A stretch of 7,124 bases of DNA from Phycisphaerae bacterium (GTDB lineage Bacteria; Planctomycetota; Phycisphaerae; UBA1845; PWPN01). Under the pieces are notes generated by a model. That model worked only from the letters and a program-made list of their open reading frames with translations. It had not been told where the DNA came from and did not search any database. The position numbers and the translations under genes are program-made. The stretch lies in the NCBI GenBank assembly GCA_003557125.1, contig PWPN01000151.1:1-7124 (forward strand). The letters are read 5' to 3'. Positions 1 to 7,124 of the stretch are shown one piece after another. Each line of letters begins with the position of its first letter. Position 1 is the first letter of the stretch.

Positions 1-270
1 CTTTGCGACGGCGTTCGGAGCTTCGGACGGATCGTCCCGGCCGCTCTGCATGCGGACCGTCGCGGCGATTGGCCAACCGGTTGCGCGGATCTGCTCGATC
101 GTCGCGCCGAAACGCTTCAGCAGATGCATTCCGGTCACGACGAGTTGAAGTTCGAGGCGTGCGTGCTGCTGCAGGGCCCTTGCGACGGGCGCCAGAATCC
201 CGAACTCGGCGCGCGTCCCGGTCACCACAGCCACGCGACGGATCGGGCGCCCTGCCCGCTGCCGACTCAT
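1..270 (-). CDS. neuC: UDP-N-acetylglucosamine 2-epimerase (hydrolysing), NeuC family, N-terminal part
   Basis: Partial gene running off the left edge; the 90 N-terminal codons are present and in frame to base 1. The family removes UDP from UDP-GlcNAc or a modified UDP-sugar and epimerises C2, giving free ManNAc or an analogue as the acceptor for NeuB. Visible signs are the first Rossmann strand and nucleotide-binding loop VVTGTRAEFGIL (residues 15-26; the TGTRAE form is typical of NeuC, whereas WecB usually has FGTRPE), then LVVTGMHLLKRFG around residues 43-55 and an IEQIRATGWP stretch. The ATG at 270 overlaps the stop of the upstream neuB-like gene in an ATGA, which fixes the start and implies translational coupling. 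About ten basic or polar residues precede the first strand. The catalytic C-terminal half is outside the window, so substrate (UDP-GlcNAc versus a bacillosamine-type UDP-sugar, as in LegG) cannot be judged. Confidence 0.88.
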   Translation of the reverse strand, partial: MSRQRAGRPIRRVAVVTGTRAEFGILAPVARALQQHARLELQLVVTGMHLLKRFGATIEQIRATGWPIAATVRMQSGRDDPSEAPNAVAK

Positions 271-1358
271 TCGGCAGGCCCCGGCTGCGGGATGGGCGGA
301 ACTAGTGCGTTCCATGTGATCGGCGTGTCGGCCGGGATCGGCAAACGGGCGCGCAAGCCCACCACGCGATCCATCTCCATCGGGCTGATGCCTCCACCCG
401 GTCGTTTGACGCTCAGCACGCAGGGCGTGAGGACTTCGCCGACCGGGATGTCGTGCTCGGCCACGAGGCTCGCCCGCGCGACGCGACGGACTTCCTCCTG
501 CTCGGCCGAGACGTACAGTCGGCCATCCCCCAAGTGCTGACATGCCTGGCGCACACCGCGAATGTACGCTTTCATCGCGTCCGGCTCCAGCGAAAACGCA
601 TGGTCAGGCCCCTCGCCGGATCGATCGAGCGTGAGGTGTTTTTCGACGATGCGTGCCCCGGCCAGGGCGGCCCATCGCCCCATCTCGAGACTCTGCGTGT
701 GATCGCTGAAACCGCTGACGCATCCGAACGTCTGCGCGAGTGCTGCGACTGCGGCCAGGTTCACCGACCGCTCCGGGGCGGGGTAGCTGCTGATGCAGTG
801 CAGCAGCGCGAGTTCGTTCAAGCCGCCGGCCCGGAGCCTCCGGACCCCCATGGCCACTTCTTCCATCGTCGCAGCACCCGTCGATGCGATCACCGGCACG
901 CACGCGCGTGCAGCCGCGTCGAGCAGCGGGCCGTGAACGATGTCGGTGGACGCCAGCTTAATGGCAGCCACCTCGAGGCTCACGAGCAATTCGAGGTCGG
1001 GCACGGAAAAAGGCGTCGCGAGAAAGTCGATGGCGCACCGCTGTGCTTCGCGCACCAGTTCGGTCCACGCATCCCGACCGAGTTCGAGGCGACGCAGCAT
1101 CTCGTACTGCGTCCGCGATTGACCGACTTTCCGCTGGTAGTCAGCCAGGGGCGAATCGCGCGTCACGAGCCGGTCGGCCGAGAAGCACTGGAACTTCACC
1201 GCGTCGGCCCCGACCTCGGCTGCGGCTGCGATAAGGCGAAGCGCTTGATCGGGTCGGCCGTCGTGATTGACGCCCGCTTCGGCGATGACGTACACGGAGC
1301 CCGGCGCGCCGACACACCGGCGCCCGATCCGGATCGTGGGAAGGTCCATGCCATTCAT
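267..1358 (-). CDS. neuB: N-acetylneuraminate/nonulosonic acid synthase, NeuB family
   Basis: A 363-residue cytoplasmic synthase that condenses phosphoenolpyruvate with a ManNAc-type sugar to make a nine-carbon nonulosonic acid. The TIM barrel carries the family motifs in order: IAEAGVNHDG (25-34), ADAVKFQ (51-57), ATPF (114-117), IKLASTDI (133-140), ASTGAATMEEV (158-168), LLHCISSYPAP (185-195), GFSDHT (216-221), EKHLTLDR (239-246) and GPDHAFSLEP (250-259). H220 and H241 have the same 21-residue spacing as the two manganese-binding histidines of Neisseria NeuB (H215 and H236). Residues about 291-352 form the C-terminal SAF (antifreeze-like) domain, with KRPGGGISP inside it. Length is normal for the family. 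The ATG at 1358 overlaps the cytidylyltransferase stop (ATGA), and the stop overlaps the neuC start in the same way. Whether the product is Neu5Ac, legionaminic acid or another sugar is not decided by these motifs. Confidence 0.93.
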   Translation of the reverse strand: MNGMDLPTIRIGRRCVGAPGSVYVIAEAGVNHDGRPDQALRLIAAAAEVGADAVKFQCFSADRLVTRDSPLADYQRKVGQSRTQYEMLRRLELGRDAWTELVREAQRCAIDFLATPFSVPDLELLVSLEVAAIKLASTDIVHGPLLDAAARACVPVIASTGAATMEEVAMGVRRLRAGGLNELALLHCISSYPAPERSVNLAAVAALAQTFGCVSGFSDHTQSLEMGRWAALAGARIVEKHLTLDRSGEGPDHAFSLEPDAMKAYIRGVRQACQHLGDGRLYVSAEQEEVRRVARASLVAEHDIPVGEVLTPCVLSVKRPGGGISPMEMDRVVGLRARLPIPADTPITWNALVPPIPQPGPAE

Positions 1359-2080
1359 GACGGTATTCCTGTCTCGGCGGCCTGCCGGGCGTGCAGCAGT
1401 GCTTCGGCCCGGTAGAAATCCGCGATCGAGTCGATGTCCACGCTGTCGTTCTCGCCTTGAACGACAGCCCGCCGATCGCTTCCGAAAAAGGCATGCGGAT
1501 CGGAGGCTGTCCCGGGCGCGAACAGGGCTGCCCGGCCGACCACGATGACCGCGCCGTCGTGGTAGTACAGCGGTTCGAGCTCCTGGCGCCGATGGATGCT
1601 GTTGGTGCGATACTGCTGCATGCGGTCGCCGTCGAGCCGATGGAGCCAATCCGGGTGCTGCTTGCTGACCGGTGCGACCGTCCGAATCGAATCGCAGCCG
1701 GTCCGCGCGAGGTGTTCGACGCAGCGGTCGATCGCGTCCGGGGCTCGGACGGGCACATTGCCGTAGAGGATGACGACCGCATCGACCGCTCGGCCGAGCT
1801 GTTTTTCGTAGCAGGTTCCCGCGTGCCGGACAGCCGCATCGACGGGCGCGGTATCGTCGGCCAGCTCCGGAGGCCGATCGATCACGGTCACGCCGCTCGC
1901 ACGCGCGATCTCGGCCGCTCGCTGCGAGTCGGTCGTCAACACGATCGCGTCGACAAGGCGGCTCGCTTGCGCATGGGCGAGGGTGTAGGCGATGACCGGC
2001 CGATCGCACAAGGGCAATACGCATTTGTCGGGCAGGCCCTTGCTGCCGGCCCGTGCGAGTATGACAGCGAGTGTATGCAT
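1355..2080 (-). CDS. neuA: Acylneuraminate/nonulosonate cytidylyltransferase (CMP-sialic acid synthetase-like)
   Basis: A 241-residue nucleotidyltransferase expected to transfer CMP from CTP to a nonulosonic acid, forming the donor for surface glycosylation. The N-terminal loop AVILARAGSKGLPDK (residues 5-19) is the CTP-binding P-loop-like motif. Also seen are ELADDTAP (72-79), RRQ (164-166), DGAVIVV (175-181) and DIDSIAD (215-221); the DID pair corresponds to the metal-binding aspartates of Neisseria CMP-sialate synthetase. Two family positions differ: the usual Lys-Asn after the loop is K19-C20, and the common LQPTSPLR segment is LYGNVPVR (105-112). The protein is therefore a divergent member. 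The ATG at 2080 is the only start upstream of the first strand that fits. It is first gene of the operon and is divergent from the Nudix gene. Substrate is inferred from the neuB and neuC neighbours. Confidence 0.88.
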   Translation of the reverse strand: MHTLAVILARAGSKGLPDKCVLPLCDRPVIAYTLAHAQASRLVDAIVLTTDSQRAAEIARASGVTVIDRPPELADDTAPVDAAVRHAGTCYEKQLGRAVDAVVILYGNVPVRAPDAIDRCVEHLARTGCDSIRTVAPVSKQHPDWLHRLDGDRMQQYRTNSIHRRQELEPLYYHDGAVIVVGRAALFAPGTASDPHAFFGSDRRAVVQGENDSVDIDSIADFYRAEALLHARQAAETGIPS

Positions 2081-2086
2081 CCCTCC
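2081..2086 (-). promoter_or_regulatory. Shine-Dalgarno-like GGAGGG directly abutting the neuA start
   Basis: Read on the minus strand, GGAGGG ends immediately before the ATG at 2080, with no spacer. A normal spacing is about 5-9 bases, so this site may work poorly or not at all. No other in-frame ATG, GTG or TTG that would use it better is visible upstream or within the first strand. The protein start itself is supported by the conserved AVILARAGSKG motif beginning five residues in. Confidence 0.4.
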
Positions 2087-2142
2087 ATAGATCGGCTGAC
2101 CCGAGGAGCGAGCTTGAACCCGTCGCCTGAACGGCTGCGACG

Positions 2143-2151
2143 TGGTATGCT
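2143..2151 (+). promoter_or_regulatory. Possible extended -10 element for the Nudix gene
   Basis: TGGTATGCT matches an extended -10 pattern (TGn followed by TATGCT). A transcript would begin near 2158, giving an untranslated leader of about 45 bases before the ATG at 2204. No convincing -35 lies at the usual 16-18 base spacing; TTGAAC at 2114-2119 is too far upstream. Sigma-factor preferences of the host are unknown, so this is a weak call. Confidence 0.28.
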
Positions 2152-2203
2152 CCGCAGGCACGGGCGTATCCCGCGACCGCCTGTTTTCGCGAACGGGAGA
2201 CTC

Positions 2204-3046
2204 ATGGACGAGTACCGCTTCATCGTCGACCTGGCTGCCTGTTTCGAGCCGGGGCAGGTGCACGTCGCGTGGTCGCGCGAGGTTCCGCCGGCCGACCCCG
2301 CACGCGAGGCGATGATCGCCCGTACCTGGGACGACTGCATCCGGAAGGCCCGTGCCGAGGGCGTCGAGCTGTTCAACGGCCGACTCGCGCGCTACCTGCG
2401 CCACGGCGTGGACGACGGGATGCTGCGGATCGAAGTCGGCCCGACGGACTATGCCGCGTTCCTGGGGACCAATTACCACAATCCCCACCGGGTCGCGGAA
2501 TTCGGATGGGAGAACTACGGTAACCCGCTCGGCACGTCCGCGACGGTGATCACCTCGGACGGCTGGCTGCTCTACGGGCAGCGGAGTCGCTATGTCGCCT
2601 GCCATGCGGGCTACGTGCATACGTTCGGCGGCGGCGTCGAGGCCGACGAATGCGAACCGGCAGGCCATTGCGACATCTTCGCCAGCATCCTCCGCGAGCT
2701 CGAGGAGGAGCTTTCACTGGCCGGTGACGAGATCGAACGGGCGATCTGCGTGGGCCTGATCCGCGATGCGATCGTGCGTCAACCGGAGCTGATCTTCGAC
2801 GTGCACGTTCGGCCGAGCCGCGAGCAGATCGAAAAGCGGCTCGCGTCCAGCCCGTCGGCCCAGGAGCACGATGCGATCGTCGCGGTGCGTGACGAACCGG
2901 ACGCGGTTGTCCCGTTCATTCGGGCGCATCGGCCGATCGCTCCGATCGCCGTCGGGGCGCTCCTGCTGCACGGACGGCGACGATTCGGCGAAGCCTGGTA
3001 CGAGAAGGCTGTCGAGGCGTTGGAATGCGCATCGGATGCGCCCTGA
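2204..3046 (+). CDS. Nudix hydrolase, NUDT22-like (probable UDP-sugar diphosphatase)
   Basis: A 280-residue soluble protein. Residues 1 to about 110 form an N-terminal domain containing DYAAFLGTN (82-90), followed by NPLG (107-110) and a Nudix fold. The Nudix signature is split: GGGVEADE (142-149), a longer-than-usual gap, then RELEEELSL (164-172). The RExxEE metal-binding core (R164, E165, E168, E169) is intact, while the usual Gly after EE is Ser. The next stretch, VGLIRD followed by QPELIFDVHV, resembles the LGIARN and EFYV segments of human NUDT22 as I recall them, and the FLGTN motif, domain order and length (about 300 in human) also agree. NUDT22 hydrolyses UDP-glucose and UDP-galactose to UMP and the sugar 1-phosphate, so a UDP-sugar substrate is inferred, not shown. 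The ATG at 2204 follows GGGAGA at 2195-2200 with short spacing and matches the family N-terminus. It stands alone on its strand, divergent from the nonulosonate operon. Confidence 0.82.
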   Translation: MDEYRFIVDLAACFEPGQVHVAWSREVPPADPAREAMIARTWDDCIRKARAEGVELFNGRLARYLRHGVDDGMLRIEVGPTDYAAFLGTNYHNPHRVAEFGWENYGNPLGTSATVITSDGWLLYGQRSRYVACHAGYVHTFGGGVEADECEPAGHCDIFASILRELEEELSLAGDEIERAICVGLIRDAIVRQPELIFDVHVRPSREQIEKRLASSPSAQEHDAIVAVRDEPDAVVPFIRAHRPIAPIAVGALLLHGRRRFGEAWYEKAVEALECASDAP

Positions 3047-3106
3047 GTGCTTCGAGCAAATGCAGGGAGGCAGCCCATCTTTGCGTCCAGCCGGACGGCC
3101 CGGTCG

Positions 3107-3128
3107 GCCGATATTTCAGATATGCGGC
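3107..3128 (+). terminator. Weak hairpin downstream of the Nudix gene
   Basis: GCCGATAT pairs with ATATGCGGC across a TTCAG loop, giving eight base pairs with one bulged G. It begins about 60 bases after the Nudix stop. Only three T residues follow, so it is at best a weak intrinsic terminator; it could equally be a structured part of the ftsK leader. Confidence 0.28.
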
Positions 3129-3227
3129 TTTGCGCCCGGCCGGAGAAGGTCTGCGCTCAGTCGCATCGGCCGGGGACGGCGTGCTCCGGGAGTTCCCCAA
3201 GGCCGATGAGGGTTCGGAAAGCATGGC

Positions 3228-3234
3228 AGGAGAG
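3228..3234 (+). promoter_or_regulatory. Ribosome-binding site that decides the ftsK start
   Basis: AGGAGAG lies nine bases before the ATG at 3244, an acceptable spacing. The in-frame ATG at 3223 would sit just upstream of this sequence and has no comparable site, so 3244 is the better start. Confidence 0.6.
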
Positions 3235-3243
3235 AGGCCCTTC

Positions 3244-5931
<2,688 letters not shown>

Positions 5932-5934
5932 TTT

Positions 5935-6057
5935 CCTGTAAAGGCCGTCGCTATGCGTGTAGCGGCCGCCCCTCCGTCTTTACCTTCGGCTACGCCGCGA
6001 CTTGGCTGTGACGGCCGTCCTGCTCCTGTAGCGGCCGCCCCCCGTGGCGGCCGTCCT
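5935..6057. repeat. Cluster of GC-palindromic repeats between convergent genes
   Basis: TGTAGCGGCCGCCCC occurs exactly at 5958-5972 and 6027-6041, and CGGCCGTCCT exactly at 6012-6021 and 6048-6057. They form two units of unequal length in the same order. A degenerate first copy, CCTGTAAAGGCCG, starts at 5935 and mirrors CCTGTAGCGGCCG at 6025. CGGCCG palindromes lie at the core. The arrangement looks like a small intergenic repeat that has duplicated and decayed, or a complex bidirectional terminator; the window alone does not tell which. Confidence 0.7.
6032..6053 (+). terminator. GC-rich perfect hairpin between ftsK and the acetyltransferase
   Basis: CGGCCGCC (6032-6039) and GGCGGCCG (6046-6053) are exact reverse complements around a six-base CCCCGT loop. 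On the plus strand the stem is followed by TCCTTTCC, a poor T-tract; on the minus strand it begins 13 bases after the acetyltransferase stop and has no T-run. Its place between converging genes suits a shared terminator, although T-poor hairpins may act differently. A second, imperfect hairpin (5943-5967, GGCC and GCTA arms with a three-base bulge) starts 11 bases after the ftsK stop. Confidence 0.5.
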
Positions 6058-6066
6058 TTCCGGATC

Positions 6067-6993
6067 TCACAGGACGGTTATCCAGACGTCGCGCCGCATC
6101 GTTTCTAAAAAATCCAACCCTTGATAGAGCGCCAGGGCAGGGTGGTTGGTCGCATCCACGCTGAGCGTCAACGTCGGTACCGCCTCCGCGCGACACAACG
6201 CGATGGCGTGCGTCAGGAGGCTTCGACCGTACCCTCGGCCGCGCCAGGCAGGCAGCAGCCCGAGATAGACGACCTCCCACGCCCATCGATCCTGCGCCGA
6301 CGACAGGAGCACCGCCCCGATCGGCTCGCCGCCCGCGCTGGCCAACCGCCACAACTCGGGCCGAAACGGTCCGCTTCCGAGATGACTGGCCAAGATGTCC
6401 TCGATGTCCCGCACGGCGTTCAAGGGCGCGCAATCGAGGCTGTCTTCGTAGGTCCCCTGCACGACCTCGGCGAAACGGGCGTGCTCGGCCGGTGTGTAGC
6501 CTTCGAAATGAAGCTCCGGGCCGCGCCGTTCCGGCGCTGTCGGCACGGTCACGTCCCGGTCCATGTAAATCAGCTGGGCAAGCTCCGTGAAGCCCGCTTG
6601 CCGATAGAGATCCGCTTCCCTCAGGGCCTCCGGGGGAAGGCAGGCCTGGACGATGCGTGTCCCACGCTCCCGCGCGTCCTCGACGGCCCGTGCCAGCAAA
6701 GCCATGATGAGCTCGTCGGCATCGAGACGTTCGACCGAGGAAGGAATGAACACGCTTGTCATACGGCCCGGTGCATCGACCGCAAGGCAGGTTGTCCAGA
6801 TCTCCCCGCCCCGCCGGATGAACAGGCAACGCTCCAGGGACAGGCCCTTCCGTTGGGCATAGCCGACCAGCGTGTCGACCCGCGCATCGAGCTGCGCCCG
6901 TGACATGCCGGGCTGTTCGAGAAGAACCGACAGGCACTGTCGGTGCTCGGCAGTCGTCCGTGGCACGATGATGGTCGTCTCGCAACGCGTCAT
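6067..6993 (-). CDS. GNAT-family N-acetyltransferase, two-lobed
   Basis: A 308-residue cytoplasmic protein built like a tandem GNAT. The C-terminal lobe (about 160-308) has the acetyl-CoA-binding motif A, VVYLGLLPAWRGRGYGRSLL (241-260), with R251, G254 and G256 matching R/QxxGxG/A, then LSVDATNHPALALYQGLDF (277-295), the usual motif B with its tyrosine. The N-terminal lobe (about 1-150) keeps the fold-like ending LYRQAGFTELAQLIYM (129-144) but lacks a QxxGxG-type loop, so it probably does not bind acetyl-CoA. The layout recalls MshD of actinobacteria, but the same layout is widespread and the substrate is unknown. The ATG at 6993 was chosen. An in-frame GTG at 7023 would add ten residues; neither has a strong ribosome-binding site. 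It converges with ftsK. Confidence 0.85.
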   Translation of the reverse strand: MTRCETTIIVPRTTAEHRQCLSVLLEQPGMSRAQLDARVDTLVGYAQRKGLSLERCLFIRRGGEIWTTCLAVDAPGRMTSVFIPSSVERLDADELIMALLARAVEDARERGTRIVQACLPPEALREADLYRQAGFTELAQLIYMDRDVTVPTAPERRGPELHFEGYTPAEHARFAEVVQGTYEDSLDCAPLNAVRDIEDILASHLGSGPFRPELWRLASAGGEPIGAVLLSSAQDRWAWEVVYLGLLPAWRGRGYGRSLLTHAIALCRAEAVPTLTLSVDATNHPALALYQGLDFLETMRRDVWITVL

Positions 6994-7045
6994 GCACAGC
7001 GTCCACTTCAAGCCCGCACGCACGAAGCGCCGCGGTCAGCCTTCA

Positions 7046-7073
7046 CTGAAAACCGACACTCCTGAAAACCGAC
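7046..7073. repeat. Short direct repeat upstream of the acetyltransferase
   Basis: CTGAAAACCGAC occurs exactly at 7046-7057 and 7062-7073, a 16-base period with a four-base spacer. It lies 53-80 bases upstream of the ATG at 6993. Two copies on nearly the same DNA face could be a regulator site, but a chance micro-duplication is equally possible. Confidence 0.6.
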
Positions 7074-7082
7074 GCGTCGGCC

Positions 7083-7124
7083 TCAGCGACCCAGCAATCC
7101 GTCACGGGTATGCACCTGGTAGCC
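7083..7124 (-). CDS. Possible C-terminal tail of an upstream minus-strand gene
   Basis: Reading in from the right edge, the minus strand translates as GYQVHTRDGLLGR followed by TGA at 7085-7083. The residue mix looks like a real protein end, and the gene would run in the same direction as the acetyltransferase, about 90 bases upstream of it. Thirteen codons are too few to identify a family or to exclude chance. Confidence 0.22.
   Translation of the reverse strand, partial: GYQVHTRDGLLGR

Larger units (their letters stand above)
3047..3243. other. Spacer between the Nudix gene and ftsK
   Basis: This 197-base stretch holds no recognisable gene. An open frame continuous with ftsK runs through it from 3025, but its translation is Arg/Ala/Gly-rich, lacks family similarity and precedes the first membrane helix. 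It contains one hairpin (3107-3128) and the ftsK ribosome-binding site. I could not find a promoter with both boxes well spaced. Confidence 0.5.

Noticed and set aside
453..1415. Long plus-strand open frame (320 codons) opposite neuB
   Set aside because: It lies antisense to a gene with many conserved motifs, its translation shows no recognisable domain, and GC-rich codon use readily leaves the opposite strand open.
1359..2024. Upstream extension of the neuB frame over neuA
   Set aside because: The family start motif IAEAGVNHDG begins 25 residues after the ATG at 1358, and the ATGA overlap supports that start; the extension is an Arg-rich shadow.
1391..2203. N-terminal extension of the Nudix frame across neuA
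   Set aside because: The frame is open upstream but overlaps the cytidylyltransferase antisense; the Nudix family N-terminus matches the ATG at 2204, which also has a nearby GGGAGA.
3025..3243. Longer FtsK starting at 3025 or 3223
   Set aside because: The added residues do not look like FtsK and would overlap the Nudix 3' end; a good ribosome-binding site serves the ATG at 3244.
5935..6057. CRISPR array
   Set aside because: There are only two exact copies with unequal spacing, the units are palindromic and no spacer pattern or cas gene is present.
6121..6903. Plus-strand open frame opposite the acetyltransferase
   Set aside because: The minus-strand frame has clear GNAT motifs; the plus frame has none.
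6994..7023. GTG start at 7023 for the acetyltransferase
   Set aside because: It adds ten residues without family similarity and lacks a better ribosome-binding site than the ATG at 6993; it is not excluded.

Overview
This is a GC-rich bacterial chromosomal window with six recognisable protein genes and one possible gene tail at the right edge. There are no RNA genes, insertion sequences, phage genes or CRISPR array. The style of the FtsK N-terminus, a bacterial NUDT22-like Nudix protein and a divergent cytidylyltransferase suggest a planctomycete, perhaps of the Phycisphaerae. That is an inference from remembered family patterns, not a search result.

Left third (1-2080, minus strand): a compact operon for nonulosonic (sialic-acid-like) sugar activation and synthesis. 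It reads right to left as a CMP-nonulosonate cytidylyltransferase (neuA-like), a nonulosonic acid synthase with a C-terminal SAF domain (neuB-like), and the N-terminal 90 codons of a hydrolysing UDP-sugar 2-epimerase (neuC-like) cut by the window edge. Both junctions are ATGA overlaps, so the three are probably co-translated. The logic is UDP-HexNAc to free ManNAc-type sugar (NeuC), condensation with phosphoenolpyruvate (NeuB), and activation with CTP (NeuA). The transferase that would place the sugar on a surface polymer is not in the window.

Middle (2081-3046): a 123-base divergent spacer, then a plus-strand Nudix hydrolase whose whole length resembles animal NUDT22, a UDP-glucose/UDP-galactose diphosphatase. 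Its position beside a pathway that starts from a UDP-sugar is suggestive only.

Right-middle (3244-5931, plus strand): an FtsK/SpoIIIE DNA translocase with an N-terminal membrane domain, a very acidic low-complexity linker, a complete RecA-like motor and a C-terminal gamma winged-helix domain.

Between ftsK and the convergent acetyltransferase lies a 135-base spacer (5932-6066) of repeated TGTAGCGGCCGCCCC / CGGCCGTCCT blocks that includes a perfect 8-bp GC hairpin. The final gene (6067-6993, minus strand) is a two-lobed GNAT acetyltransferase. Upstream of it is a short direct repeat and a possible C-terminal tail of another minus-strand gene. The most interesting items are the NUDT22-like protein, the divergent nonulosonate operon, the acidic FtsK linker and the GC-palindromic repeat cluster. 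No clearly new multi-gene system is visible.
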